A stretch of 64,000 bases of DNA from Lachnospiraceae bacterium (GCA_011959285.1 BLLW01000009.1:1-64000), one strand, 5' to 3'; positions 1-9,220 are shown, counted from the first letter of the stretch. Notes: generated from the sequence alone by a model not told the origin. Translations and numbers: made by a program.

Positions 1-61
1 GGATGGATTATGAGGGAGCCAAGCGGCACGGATGCCGCCCTGGCTCCCTCATAATCCATCC
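1..61. terminator. Long perfect hairpin downstream of the M18 aminopeptidase gene
   Basis: Positions 1-21 and 41-61 are exact reverse complements (21 bp). Inside the loop, GCGGCA at 23-28 pairs with TGCCGC at 33-38 around a CGGA tetraloop. It starts 28 bp after the aminopeptidase stop codon on the minus strand, so it probably ends that transcript or protects its 3' end. No clear U-tract follows on the minus side within the window, so intrinsic termination is inferred. The element may continue past the left edge. Confidence 0.6.
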
Positions 62-89
62 GGCAACAGCCCCCCAAAGCTGCCCCACC

Positions 90-1367
90 TCACCTCCTGC
101 AAAATCCCTTCAATACCTCTACCATGTACTCCACATCCGCGCTTCCCCCCGTCTCCACCGCCGAGTGCATACCAAGCTGCGCCAATCCAATATCCACCGC
201 AGGCACCGACACCTGTCCCGCCGAAATATTCCCCAGCGTAGATCCGCCCGCAATATCCGAACGATTATGATAATCCTGAACCGGCACCCCCGCTTCCCGG
301 CACAATCCCCTCATGACTGCCTCCGAATACCCATCAGTAGTATATTTCTGCCCTCCATGATGCTTGATCACGACTCCTCCGTTCAATACCGGACGGTTCA
401 CGGGATCTGCCTTTTCCACATGGTTCGGATGAAGCGCGTGGGCATTGTCAGCAGATATCATAAAGCTGTCCGCCAAGAGTCTCAAATAATCACTTCTGCT
501 CTTTCCAAGACTCTCCCCGATCCTTTCCAGGGTATCCTTAAGAAAAGTGGACGCCGCCCCCTGCCTAGTGAGACTTCCCACCTCTTCATTATTAAAAATC
601 GCACACATGGAGCAATACTCCCCTGGCTTTTCCTCCAAAATCGCCTCCATGGAAGCATACACACATTCCAAATCATCCAGTCGCGGCGATAAAATCAGTT
701 CTTGACAGGCGCCGGCAATCCTGCCTTGTTCCCTGACATACAAAAACAAATCTGTCCCAAGAATCTCTTCCTTCGGCACTCCTGCAAGAACTGCCAGCTT
801 TTCTTCAAACCATCCCTTTGCTTCGCAGCTTCCCATAAACGGAAGCAGATCCACCTGAGGATTAAACTCTGTTCCCTTATTTGCCTCACGGTTCATATGA
901 ATGGCAAGACTGGGAATCACAAGCAGATCCTCATCTATGTTTACATTCATCTCCTTAATCCCGGCTCCGCTTCCAGTTACCACCCTTCCTGCCACCGAAA
1001 GACTTCTGTCAAACCAAGTGGAAAAGATCATACCGCCATACCCTTCCGTGTTCAGCTTAAGATACTGATTCTCCACTGCCATTTCCGGATTGGTCTTCAC
1101 CTTGAAGGAGGGAGAATCACTGTGGGAAGCCATTATATGAAATCCCTTGACCATCCCCTTAGGCATTCTGAATGCAATCAGAGAAGAACCGCCGCGTTTC
1201 ACATAATAGCTTTGTCCACTTTTAATCTCCCACCCATCCTTTTCCCTAAGTTCTATAAATCCATTCTCCATAAGCTGCCTCTCCACATTGCCGACTGCGT
1301 GATAACTGCTTACACTCTCATCAATGAACCTTAAACATTTTTTTGCATAATTCAAATCCTTTTTCAT
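90..1367 (-). CDS. M18 family aminopeptidase
   Basis: Predicted 425-residue zinc aminopeptidase of the M18 (aspartyl aminopeptidase) family, which removes N-terminal residues from peptides in the cytoplasm. Metal-site motifs are visible: HSD in the stretch MASHSDSPSFK at about residues 82-84, a conserved N-N-E-E-V-G-S block near residue 285, and a late H/D/G block with HSAVET near the C-terminus. The reading frame opens 25 codons earlier, but the ATG at 1367 is chosen because AAGGA lies just upstream and family homology starts at MKKDLNYAKK. Length suits the family. It follows ftsZ by about 100 bp on the same strand, so it could be co-transcribed with the end of the dcw cluster, and it ends at a long hairpin. 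Family assignment is firm; substrate preference is not determined. Confidence 0.93.
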   Translation of the reverse strand: MKKDLNYAKKCLRFIDESVSSYHAVGNVERQLMENGFIELREKDGWEIKSGQSYYVKRGGSSLIAFRMPKGMVKGFHIMASHSDSPSFKVKTNPEMAVENQYLKLNTEGYGGMIFSTWFDRSLSVAGRVVTGSGAGIKEMNVNIDEDLLVIPSLAIHMNREANKGTEFNPQVDLLPFMGSCEAKGWFEEKLAVLAGVPKEEILGTDLFLYVREQGRIAGACQELILSPRLDDLECVYASMEAILEEKPGEYCSMCAIFNNEEVGSLTRQGAASTFLKDTLERIGESLGKSRSDYLRLLADSFMISADNAHALHPNHVEKADPVNRPVLNGGVVIKHHGGQKYTTDGYSEAVMRGLCREAGVPVQDYHNRSDIAGGSTLGNISAGQVSVPAVDIGLAQLGMHSAVETGGSADVEYMVEVLKGFCRR

Positions 1368-1465
1368 ATCCCCATTCCTTCCTATATTCCTCTGCGTACA
1401 AAAAGCTGCACACCTTCCGGTATACAGCCTTTGAAATTCCATTGAAAAATATTCATGCCATTGTC

Positions 1466-2668
1466 TTATCTCTTCTGAAGAAAATCCGGTATCTTAAGCG
1501 GCTTGTCCGCAACATTGCTTCTGATATCCCCAGGGCTGGTAATTCCGGACGCCGGTCTTCTTTGTGCCTGCCCACTATTGGGAGCAGCGTGTCCTGGAAT
1601 CACATTCACACCATCCGGTGTGCCTGTCCCGCGAAGCGCCACATTTGGCGTAACTGGCTTCATATACTTGCCAGAAAACGTGCTGTAAGGCGATATCGGC
1701 TTATTGGTGGGCAGTGTAGCATCCTCAAGCCCTGTGGCAATTACCGTAATCCTACAGCTGTCACCCTTAGTCTCGTCATACATTGCACCAAAGATAATAT
1801 TGACATCGTCTCCTGCAAGTTCCTGTACATAGCTTGCTGCATCAGAAGCATCAGCCAAGGTAATGTCACCAGATACATTGATGATAACATGGGTCGCTCC
1901 GGAAATCGTTGTCTCAAGAAGCGGGCTTTCCACCGCCATTTTGACTGCTTCGCTTGCCTTATCATCGCCTTTTCCTTCACCAATGCCGATATGTGCAATC
2001 CCTTTATCCTTCATAACGGTCTGTACATCCGCGAAGTCAAGGTTGATGACTGCCGGAACATTGATCAGGTCTGTAATTCCCTGAACTGCCTGCTGAAGCA
2101 CTTCATCTGCTTTCTTAAGGGCATCCGGCATGGTTGTCCTTCTATCCACAATCTCAAGCAGTTTATCGTTAGGAATCACGATCAAGGTATCTACATTGTC
2201 CTTAATCTTCTCGATTCCATTGATTGCATTGACCATACGGGCTTTTGCTTCAAAGCGAAACGGCTTCGTCACAACGCCAACCGTAAGAATCCCCATATCC
2301 TTTGCCAATTTGGCAACTACAGGCGCCGCACCGGTTCCGGTACCGCCCCCCATTCCGCAGGTAACGAATACCATATCTGCGCCCTTTAAAGCCGCCGCAA
2401 TTTCCTCGCTGCTCTCCTCAGCCGCTTTCTCTCCGATTTCCGGCTTAGCGCCTGCGCCTAATCCTTTGGTCAGCTTCTCACCTATCTGAAGCAATTTGGG
2501 TGCCCTGCATAGCTGCAGTGCCTGCTTATCTGTATTAATACCGATAAACTCAACTCCGGTAATACTTTCATCTACCATTCTATTGACAGCATTATTACCT
2601 GCGCCACCTACACCAATCACAATAATCTTGGCAGCAGATTCAGCATCGTTCGTCTTAATTTCCAGCAA
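1466..2668 (-). CDS. ftsZ: Cell division protein FtsZ
   Basis: Tubulin-like GTPase (400 residues) that polymerises into the cytokinetic ring. The tubulin signature [10 protein letters not shown] lies at about residues 108-117, preceded by a nucleotide-binding [13 protein letters not shown] at 19-31. The C-terminal tail ends in KIPDFLQKR, the conserved peptide that binds FtsA, SepF or ZapA-type partners. The start is TTG at 2668: a strong AAGGAGG lies 8 bases upstream and no in-frame ATG fits better. It sits last among the division genes after ftsQ, with its own promoter in the 122-bp gap, so ftsZ can be expressed apart from the rest of the cluster. Confidence 0.98.
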   Translation of the reverse strand: MLEIKTNDAESAAKIIVIGVGGAGNNAVNRMVDESITGVEFIGINTDKQALQLCRAPKLLQIGEKLTKGLGAGAKPEIGEKAAEESSEEIAAALKGADMVFVTCGMGGGTGTGAAPVVAKLAKDMGILTVGVVTKPFRFEAKARMVNAINGIEKIKDNVDTLIVIPNDKLLEIVDRRTTMPDALKKADEVLQQAVQGITDLINVPAVINLDFADVQTVMKDKGIAHIGIGEGKGDDKASEAVKMAVESPLLETTISGATHVIINVSGDITLADASDAASYVQELAGDDVNIIFGAMYDETKGDSCRITVIATGLEDATLPTNKPISPYSTFSGKYMKPVTPNVALRGTGTPDGVNVIPGHAAPNSGQAQRRPASGITSPGDIRSNVADKPLKIPDFLQKR

Positions 2669-2741
2669 GGGTTTTTCCTCCTTATCATTCCCACATCAAA
2701 CCGCACACATTGCTTGCCAGTTTAATAAACTCATATAGACT

Positions 2742-2770
2742 ATCATATAATCTTTTTCTTCAATTATCAA
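2742..2770 (-). promoter_or_regulatory. Predicted sigma-A promoter of ftsZ
   Basis: On the minus strand TTGATA (2765-2770) and TATGAT (2742-2747) are separated by 17 bp, about 75 bp before the TTG start of ftsZ and downstream of the ftsQ stop. Predicted by eye. Confidence 0.55.
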
Positions 2771-2790
2771 CCATAAATTTTAGTTTTTTT

Positions 2791-3636
2791 TTATGTTCCC
2801 GGTGTTTCCTCCATTCTTTTATCCGGCTCAAAGGAAGTTTTTTTTGTTTCTTCGGTATAATTTTCCATATGAAGCGTTCCCTTCTCTCCCACAAGACTGG
2901 GCAGCATGTACTGAAGCTTCATAATCTTTTCATCCAGATTATCCCCGGCGCCAAGCGCCGCCTTCACCTCGTCAAAATATAGTGTCAACGACCCGTCACT
3001 TCCAAAATAAATTCTGTCCACCGAAAGGTTGTACTTATTTACCAGCTGGGTGATATTCAAGATAGACGCAAAAATCGCCTCGTCTTCCACCGGCAGACGC
3101 TCATGTACCACCACATAGTCGAACTTAAGCCCCGCCACCATAGGGACCCCATCCGTCTTTTCATAGGAACTTTCCACTACGATACCATCCTTATCAAAAT
3201 ACATATAGCGCTCCAGGTATTCTACATATCCCGCCAGCGCCTTCTCATAAACCTCGATCTTAATGGTGTTCGGATCCATGACAGACACATCCATTTTTTC
3301 AATAAAAGGAATATCCGTGATACTCTTGTCCTTATACACTAAGGATAAAAGAAGGGAATTATTCCCATAATGCCCTTCCATTACCATATCTATGATTTCT
3401 TCATTGGTGTAATGGATATTGCCCTCTACGTATATCGTTGTAACCGTATAGTTTTTAATAATGTAAATGAAAACCGCTACTATCACCGCCAAAAAGACTG
3501 TGAGCATTCCTCCGATGATAAAAAGGCTCTTATGACCTCTAAGGAACTCCCCCGGGCTTTCTTTTTCCTTTCTTTTTACCGGCTCTGTATTTACTTTTTT
3601 ATTCAGATTGTTCTTTTTCAGCTTCTTTTTTGCCAT
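2791..3636 (-). CDS. ftsQ: FtsQ/DivIB-type cell division protein
   Basis: Bitopic divisome protein of 281 residues. A lysine-rich cytoplasmic N-terminus (residues 1-30) is followed by one membrane helix (about 34-58) and an extracytoplasmic POTRA domain beginning TTIYVEGNIHYTNEEI. It then has a FtsQ/DivIB beta domain (KIEVYEKALAGYVEYL) and a polar tail. Family members scaffold FtsL, the septal PBP and FtsW at the division site. Position between murA and ftsZ is typical for clostridial dcw clusters. It is clearly not FtsA, which is absent from this stretch. Assignment rests on architecture and context more than on strong motifs, as this family is poorly conserved. Confidence 0.88.
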   Translation of the reverse strand: MAKKKLKKNNLNKKVNTEPVKRKEKESPGEFLRGHKSLFIIGGMLTVFLAVIVAVFIYIIKNYTVTTIYVEGNIHYTNEEIIDMVMEGHYGNNSLLLSLVYKDKSITDIPFIEKMDVSVMDPNTIKIEVYEKALAGYVEYLERYMYFDKDGIVVESSYEKTDGVPMVAGLKFDYVVVHERLPVEDEAIFASILNITQLVNKYNLSVDRIYFGSDGSLTLYFDEVKAALGAGDNLDEKIMKLQYMLPSLVGEKGTLHMENYTEETKKTSFEPDKRMEETPGT

Positions 3637-3690
3637 GAAAGTCTTCCATTCCTGATCAAACCGCGGATAGATTTGCCTTTTAAATCATTC

Positions 3691-4944
3691 CTATCCCGTA
3701 CAGATACTTACGCCCAGGTTCTGATAATCCCTGCAGATATCTTCATATCCCCGCTCAATAAAATGACGATTGTTTACTACCGTTTCTCCAAGCGCCATAA
3801 CACCGGCAATTACAAGCGCCGCTCCTCCCCTCAGTTCCTGTGCTGTCACCTCACAGCCCAGAAGGCTATCCACGCCCATGATCACTGCCTTGCGTTTTCC
3901 TTTCATCTCGATGCATGCCCCCATCTTTTTGAGCTGCTCCACAATATGGAAGCGGTTCTCAAAAATCGTCTCCTCAATGACACTGATTCCCCTTGCAGTA
4001 GATAACACTGCCATTAAAGGCGACTGCATGTCGGTAGGGAAGCCCGGATAAATTTCCGTTTTAAGATAAGGAATCGCTCTTTTGTTCTCATCCGCAATCA
4101 CATTCAGCCCTTCCCTGAAGATGTGGACCTGCGCCCCCATCTCCTCCGCCGCTTTCAGCATGCTGCGCATCTGTGCCACAGGAGCATCTTCCAGAAAAAT
4201 ATGCCCTCCCGCGCCAAGCACGCTCATCAGGTAGGTTCCCGCCACGATTCGGTCTGCCGGAATACGGAAGCGGATTCCGTGCAGCTTATGTCCCCCCTGG
4301 ATGATCAAAACCGAACCGCCGATTCCCTCAATGACAGCTCCCGCTTCCCGCAGAAACTCACATAAGGTGACGATCTCAGGTTCCATTGCCGCATTCTGAA
4401 GCACCGTCACTCCCTTTGCCATGACAGCGGCAAGGAGCACGTTTTCCGTAGCGCCCACGCTGGAGATCGGAAGCCTGATTACCGTGCCTTCAAGCTCCTT
4501 TACCCTTGCAGTGAAGCAGCCTTCCTTTTCATATATGGAAACTCCCATCCTGCGCAGTGCGTTAAGATGCAGGTCAATGGGTCTTTCCCCGATTACACAT
4601 CCCCCGGGATATGCCATCGTCACTTCTCCCATTCTGGCAAGCATTGCACTAAGCAGCGTGATAGAGGAACGCATGCCAGTGACATTTTCACCTGACATAG
4701 TGTCCTCCGACAGATTCCGTGCATCGATCATAAGTGTCTGGTCCGTCCGGCTTACCTTACAGCCCACTTCAATGAGCAGCTGCTGCATATGGTGCACATC
4801 CGAAATACGGGGACAATTTTCTATGATACAGACGTCCTCTATCAAAAGAGCGGCTGCCATTACCGGCAGCACAGCGTTTTTAGAACCTTGTATCTTTGTT
4901 TCTCCAAAAAGAGCATTTCCTCCTCTGATCTGAATAGCATCCAA
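3691..4944 (-). CDS. murA: UDP-N-acetylglucosamine 1-carboxyvinyltransferase (MurA)
   Basis: First committed enzyme of peptidoglycan synthesis; it transfers enolpyruvate from PEP to UDP-GlcNAc in the cytoplasm. At 417 residues it has full family length. The substrate-binding K22-N23 (GSKNAVLP) and catalytic Cys at about 116 in PGGCVIGERPIDLH are visible; the Cys form is the fosfomycin-sensitive type. A C-terminal RGGAALVIAGVMA block closes the two-domain fold. The start is TTG at 4944, preceded by AGGTGAG at a suitable distance. It lies between ftsW and ftsQ, an arrangement where MurG, usual in other dcw clusters, is not seen. A second murA copy elsewhere would be normal for Firmicutes. Confidence 0.96.
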   Translation of the reverse strand: MDAIQIRGGNALFGETKIQGSKNAVLPVMAAALLIEDVCIIENCPRISDVHHMQQLLIEVGCKVSRTDQTLMIDARNLSEDTMSGENVTGMRSSITLLSAMLARMGEVTMAYPGGCVIGERPIDLHLNALRRMGVSIYEKEGCFTARVKELEGTVIRLPISSVGATENVLLAAVMAKGVTVLQNAAMEPEIVTLCEFLREAGAVIEGIGGSVLIIQGGHKLHGIRFRIPADRIVAGTYLMSVLGAGGHIFLEDAPVAQMRSMLKAAEEMGAQVHIFREGLNVIADENKRAIPYLKTEIYPGFPTDMQSPLMAVLSTARGISVIEETIFENRFHIVEQLKKMGACIEMKGKRKAVIMGVDSLLGCEVTAQELRGGAALVIAGVMALGETVVNNRHFIERGYEDICRDYQNLGVSICTG

Positions 4945-5021
4945 ATTCTCACCTTCTGCCTTCCGGTTTAAAAGTTAGACCTATTCTACTATATGTAGGC
5001 GCCCTTAGAATGCATCTTGTA

Positions 5022-6191
5022 CTATAAATCTTTCAGCCGTATGCCTCTACCCACACTCAGCACAATCCCTATTTCCACTAGGAGAAAGAGCACCGAAGAA
5101 CCTCCATAGCTGATAAAGGGAAGGGAGATGCCAGTATTAGGAATCGTGTTGGTCACCACCGCCACATTCAAAATAACCTGTATCGCAATATGTCCCATGA
5201 CCCCCACCACCAAAAGCGCGCCAAACAAATCCTGTGCATTATTGGCAATCACCATAAAGCGCCAAATCAAGAGAATAAATAAAAGCAAAATGGAAATCGC
5301 ACCGAACAACCCTAATTCTTCACAGATAATCGAGAAGATCATGTCATTCTGCGCCTCCGGCAAAAAGCCAAGCTTCTGCATGCTCTGTCCCAGCCCTTTT
5401 CCCAAAATGCCTCCGGAACCTATGGCATATAGCGCCTGCAGCGTCTGAAATCCTTTGCCGCTGGCATACGCCTCCGGATCCAGCCAGGCAAGGATACGCG
5501 TGCCGCGCACGCCAAGGCTTCCGGAATCTGCCAGGTTCACGATTATGAACACGGCAAGCGCGCACACTGCCGCCCCCGCCAGCCCCAGCAGGATAAAACG
5601 TTTATAGTCGGGACTCGATACAAACAGCATCAGCACCGCAATGCCAAAAATAATGATGGCGGAACTCATATTTTCCGTAACTTTCCACACAAGCAGGCAA
5701 ATAGGCATGGGAATCATCAAAACGATCATAAAGCCCTTCCCGGTCCGAATGTTCCTTCCCATTCGGCAGATCAGACTTGCCAGGAACAAGATCATGCCAA
5801 GCTTTGCCACCTCCGCCGGCTGGATGGACATACCCGCCACTCTGATCCACCGCTTGGCGCCGTTCGCCTCATAACCAAAGGGAATGATAAGGAGAATCAG
5901 AATAATGGATGCCACATATCCCAGCATGGCAAAATGTTCCCAGAAGTGGTAAGGGATATTGGCGACCACCATCATGGCTGCCAGCCCGATAATAGTGGAA
6001 GTAAGCTGTCTTTTCAAGAAAAATGCCGGATCTCCCTGCTGACTCCCGTCATAAGAACTAGTGGAGTAAAGCATTACCAAACCAAAGGCAAGCAAAAACA
6101 GCACGATGAACAACAGTGTATAGTCAAAAAATGACTCCTGCTGCCCTTTGTTCCTCCTTCTTAGATTGTTTCCATATCTTCTTTCTGCCAA
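5022..6191 (-). CDS. ftsW: Lipid II polymerase FtsW (SEDS family)
   Basis: Polytopic SEDS glycosyltransferase of 389 residues that polymerises lipid II at the septum with its partner class B PBP. About ten hydrophobic segments are visible. The family motif PNTGISLPFISYGGSS is near residue 355, and the segment GSGGILGKGLGQSMQKLGFLPEAQNDMIFS around 270-300 contains the conserved catalytic-region Asp and the QND motif. A basic N-terminus with NLRRRNKGQQ precedes the first helix. It lies 5 bp after murD on the same strand, so translational coupling is likely. FtsW rather than RodA is inferred from dcw location. Confidence 0.95.
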   Translation of the reverse strand: MAERRYGNNLRRRNKGQQESFFDYTLLFIVLFLLAFGLVMLYSTSSYDGSQQGDPAFFLKRQLTSTIIGLAAMMVVANIPYHFWEHFAMLGYVASIILILLIIPFGYEANGAKRWIRVAGMSIQPAEVAKLGMILFLASLICRMGRNIRTGKGFMIVLMIPMPICLLVWKVTENMSSAIIIFGIAVLMLFVSSPDYKRFILLGLAGAAVCALAVFIIVNLADSGSLGVRGTRILAWLDPEAYASGKGFQTLQALYAIGSGGILGKGLGQSMQKLGFLPEAQNDMIFSIICEELGLFGAISILLLFILLIWRFMVIANNAQDLFGALLVVGVMGHIAIQVILNVAVVTNTIPNTGISLPFISYGGSSVLFLLVEIGIVLSVGRGIRLKDL

Positions 6192-6196
6192 AACTG

Positions 6197-7570
6197 CTAA
6201 ACTCCAATCTTTTCAACCAACTCTTTAAACACCTGCCCCCGCACCTCATAATTTGGGAACATCCCCCAGCTCGCACACGCCGGAGACAGCAACACCGCAT
6301 CACCGGGCACAGCCTGCTCCACGCAAAGTTCAAAAGCCTCCTCAAATGTATCTGCCATAAAAATATTCGTAACACCATGTGCCCTTGCACAGGCGGCAAT
6401 CTTATCCCTCGTCTGCCCGATCAGCACAAATGCTTTTACCTTACCGTCAAAAGCTTCTATCCATTCATCATATGCGCTCTGCTTATCATAACCGCCTCCA
6501 ATCAACACGGTAGGACGGTCCATTGCACGGATTCCCTGAATCGCCGCATCGGGATTGGTTCCCTTAGAATCATTGTAATAATCCACTCCGTTTTTGGTTG
6601 CCACATATTCAATCCGGTGCTCCACTGCCTTAAATTCACGTACCGTCTTAAGAATAATCTCCATTGGCACCTGCATCCCTCGGCAGATGGCAATAGCGGC
6701 CATCACATTTTCCACATTGCACATCCCTACAAGCTTCATATCGTGGATATGCATCAACCTCTGCACTGTCCTCTCCCCGCCGGGAAGCTTTTGTGCCAGA
6801 TAAATTTCCTCAGCCGCAAGATAAATGCCCTCTTCCAATTCTCTCTTGGAAGAAAAGAAAACCGCCTTTGCAGGACACCTGTCGCCAAACGCTCTCGTGT
6901 AGGAATCTTCGTAATTCAGAACGCAGATATCATCCTTCGTCTGATTCCTTGCAATCTGCTCTTTTGTCTTTACATAGCATTCCATGGTATGGTGACGATT
7001 CAAATGATCTGGTGTAATATTTAAAATCGCGGACACCGCCGGTTTAAAAGTGTGAATCGTCTCTAACTGAAAGCTGCTGATTTCCGCAACCGTAACCGTT
7101 TCCTCTTTTGTCTCTAAAGCAATGTCTGTATAGGGATTTCCAATATTTCCCACCACATAAACGGAATCATAATATTCTTTCATAATCTGCCCTACCAAAG
7201 TGGTAGTGGTAGTCTTTCCATTGGTTCCCGTGATGGCTGCTACCTTTCCCTTTGCAAAGGCATATGCCAATTCGATTTCTCCCCAGATAGGAATCTGCAC
7301 TTTTCGGTATTCTTCAAGCATAGGAGCATCAACCGGAACGCCAGGGCTGATTATCACAAGTGCGATTTCCTCCCTGATTTCTTCCGGCACACTTCCCAGT
7401 AAAACCTTAAGATCAGGCATCTGCGCTTTCTCAATAATCTCTTCCGCGTCCAGCTTATCATTGCCGTCAAACAAAACTGGCTGTGCACCCACGTTCGCAA
7501 GAAGCCGGGCAGCGCCGATTCCACTCTTTCCGCTCCCCACTACCAGAACCCTTTTTCCCTGTATATCCAT
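6197..7570 (-). CDS. murD: UDP-N-acetylmuramoyl-L-alanine--D-glutamate ligase
   Basis: Cytoplasmic Mur ligase (457 residues) that adds D-glutamate to UDP-MurNAc-L-Ala using ATP. An N-terminal Rossmann domain holds VVGSGKSGIGAA at 10-21. The ATP-binding P-loop GTNGKTTTT is at about 115-123, and the central domain has LNITPDHLNRH, a Mur-ligase signature. The C-terminal domain ends with SPACASWGMFPNYEVRG, a typical MurD motif that includes the Asp/Ser/Phe glutamate-binding region. Full length for the family. Only 5 bp separate it from ftsW and 18 bp from mraY, so all three are probably one transcript. Confidence 0.97.
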   Translation of the reverse strand: MDIQGKRVLVVGSGKSGIGAARLLANVGAQPVLFDGNDKLDAEEIIEKAQMPDLKVLLGSVPEEIREEIALVIISPGVPVDAPMLEEYRKVQIPIWGEIELAYAFAKGKVAAITGTNGKTTTTTLVGQIMKEYYDSVYVVGNIGNPYTDIALETKEETVTVAEISSFQLETIHTFKPAVSAILNITPDHLNRHHTMECYVKTKEQIARNQTKDDICVLNYEDSYTRAFGDRCPAKAVFFSSKRELEEGIYLAAEEIYLAQKLPGGERTVQRLMHIHDMKLVGMCNVENVMAAIAICRGMQVPMEIILKTVREFKAVEHRIEYVATKNGVDYYNDSKGTNPDAAIQGIRAMDRPTVLIGGGYDKQSAYDEWIEAFDGKVKAFVLIGQTRDKIAACARAHGVTNIFMADTFEEAFELCVEQAVPGDAVLLSPACASWGMFPNYEVRGQVFKELVEKIGV

Positions 7571-7588
7571 AAAAGCCTCCTTGTATCC

Positions 7589-8548
7589 CTATATTCCCAG
7601 CACGGCGAAAAGGCAGAGCATAGCGGTAACGATTGAAAAAACTGCCACCACCTTCGTTTCCTTCCATCCGCACAATTCAAAGTGATGATGGAGGGGCGCC
7701 ATTTTAAATATTCTCTTTCCGCCGCTTACTCTATAGTAAACTACCTGTATAATTACGGACAGAACTTCCACCACATAAATCAGCCCCACAATCGGCAGAA
7801 ACAAGGGCATCTGCATCATATAAGCACAGCCCGCCACAAATCCGCCAAGCGCCAGCGACCCGGTATCTCCCATAAACACACTTGCCGGATGAACATTGAA
7901 TAAGAGGAACCCTAGGAGCGCTCCCGTCACCGCACAAGTAATCGGCGCAATCCCTGCCCCGGTTCCAACCGCCGCCACTGTAAAAAACGTTGCCACCATC
8001 ACCGTCACGCTGCTTGCAAGACCATCCAGCCCGTCTGTGAAATTGGTGCCGTTCACAGTGCCAATCACAACAATAAACAAAAGGGGAATTTCAAGCCAGC
8101 CGAAATCCACAAAATATCCCTTCAAAAAAGGAATACGCATGGAAAGGGATACCTCCGCCGCATTTCGGAGATAATATGCAAACAGCCCGGTCACCAGAAT
8201 CTGCAGAAGCATTTTCTGCCATGCCCTAAGCCCCATGGAGCGTCGAAGCACCACCTTGATGTAATCATCCAGAAATCCGATAAGACCAAACCCCAGCGTC
8301 AGAAATAGCACTGGCGCAATTTTGGGATAATCCTTTACATATAGTACAGATGTGACTGCCACACTGACCATGATCAGGATTCCTCCCATGGTGGGCGTTC
8401 CTGACTTTTTCAGGTGCGTACTCGGTCCGTCCTCCCTGACAGTCTGCCCTGCCTTCATCCGCTTAAGAAGGGGGATGATAAGGGGACCGAGCGCCGCGCT
8501 CAGCACAAATGAAATCAGTATGGGTACAATCATAAAATTGCCTGCCAT
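7589..8548 (-). CDS. mraY: Phospho-N-acetylmuramoyl-pentapeptide transferase (MraY)
   Basis: Integral membrane enzyme that moves phospho-MurNAc-pentapeptide from UDP to undecaprenyl phosphate, giving lipid I. About ten helices are visible. Family motifs include TMGGILI near residue 50, a GFLDDYIKV block near 90, NFTDGLDGLA (catalytic aspartates) near 170, and MGDTGSLALG near 225. The C-terminal APLHHHFELCGWKETKVV matches the MraY substrate-binding loop. The frame also has an upstream GTG at 8557, but AGAGG sits well for the ATG at 8548 (319 residues). It follows the 3' part of the split PBP gene almost immediately, so its transcription from the mraZ side must cross the inserted element, or an internal promoter must exist. 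Confidence 0.96.
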   Translation of the reverse strand: MAGNFMIVPILISFVLSAALGPLIIPLLKRMKAGQTVREDGPSTHLKKSGTPTMGGILIMVSVAVTSVLYVKDYPKIAPVLFLTLGFGLIGFLDDYIKVVLRRSMGLRAWQKMLLQILVTGLFAYYLRNAAEVSLSMRIPFLKGYFVDFGWLEIPLLFIVVIGTVNGTNFTDGLDGLASSVTVMVATFFTVAAVGTGAGIAPITCAVTGALLGFLLFNVHPASVFMGDTGSLALGGFVAGCAYMMQMPLFLPIVGLIYVVEVLSVIIQVVYYRVSGGKRIFKMAPLHHHFELCGWKETKVVAVFSIVTAMLCLFAVLGI

Positions 8549-8560
8549 TGCCTGCACCTC

Positions 8561-9196
8561 TCAATTATAATCCATTTTTCCCAAATAAGGAAGAATATTT
8601 TCAAAAAGCTGCCTTACCACCGGCGCTGCCACCTGTCCCCCGTAATAAACGCCTTGCGGGTTATGAATGATGACGAGTGCAATCACCTGTGGATCATCTG
8701 CCGGTGCAAAACCCACAAAGGAAGCAATATACCTTCCGCTTCCCCTTGGAAGGGTCTGGCTTGTCGCCGTCTTTCCCCCTACTCTTGCTCCCTCTACATA
8801 TCCGTTCTTCCCAGATCCGTTTTCCACTACCTGCTCTAAGATCATCCGCATGGTAGCAGAGGTTTCCTCCGATACAATATGCTCTTTTTCCGGATAAGAG
8901 AACCTTTCAATCTCTGTTCCCTCTCTGTTGGCAGTCATAACTGCAAAATGAGGTGTAATCCTTCTCCCCCCGTTTATAATGGAAGACGCCGTAGTGATCA
9001 GCTGGATAGGAGTAATCTGAAAGGACTGCCCGAAAGACACAGTTGCCAATTCCACCGCCTTCATATCTTCCATTTTATGCATGATCGTCCCCGCCTCTCC
9101 CGGCAAATCCACCCCTGTTTTGTTCAAAAGTCCAAACTGGGTAAAATACTGATAATAATTTTCCACCCCCAGCCGCAGCCCCACCGTAATAAACAC
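8561..9196 (-). CDS. SpoVD-like class B penicillin-binding protein, C-terminal part (split gene)
   Basis: The last 211 residues of a transpeptidase domain, starting at the Val of the SCNPVF block directly after the insertion junction. It carries the third active-site motif as GGKTATSQTLPRG (KTA where many PBPs have KTG) at about residue 135, followed by FVGFAPADDPQ. The first two motifs lie in the N-terminal part at 14243-15361. There is no start codon with a ribosome site here, so this fragment is unlikely to be made alone. Joining the two parts at the shared junction gives one in-frame protein of about 576 residues. No stops or frameshifts have built up, which suggests recent insertion or selection for an intact frame. 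Class B PBP identity is sure; the SpoVD (cortex) rather than FtsI role is inferred from its place after a complete ftsI. Confidence 0.9.
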   Translation of the reverse strand: MFITVGLRLGVENYYQYFTQFGLLNKTGVDLPGEAGTIMHKMEDMKAVELATVSFGQSFQITPIQLITTASSIINGGRRITPHFAVMTANREGTEIERFSYPEKEHIVSEETSATMRMILEQVVENGSGKNGYVEGARVGGKTATSQTLPRGSGRYIASFVGFAPADDPQVIALVIIHNPQGVYYGGQVAAPVVRQLFENILPYLGKMDYN

Positions 9197-9213
9197 TGGG
9201 TTACAGGTGTTTA
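9184..9213. other. Left attachment junction of the integrated element
   Basis: The octamer GGTTACAG (9199-9206) is repeated at 14269-14276. The similarity runs wider, as ATAAA-ACT on one side and TGTT-A on the other. AAACAC (9191-9196) and GTGTTT (9207-9212) form a dyad around the core, as expected of a serine recombinase half-site pair. The recombinase stop codon is 14 bp away. Sequence left of the core belongs to the PBP gene and sequence right of it to the element. Confidence 0.8.
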
Positions 9214-9220
9214 CGTAACT

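Noticed and set aside
3-692. Long open frames on the plus strand opposite the aminopeptidase, and similar frames opposite ftsZ, priA, murE and others
   Set aside because: They are antisense to strong, motif-supported genes, have no ribosome sites and show no recognisable protein features.
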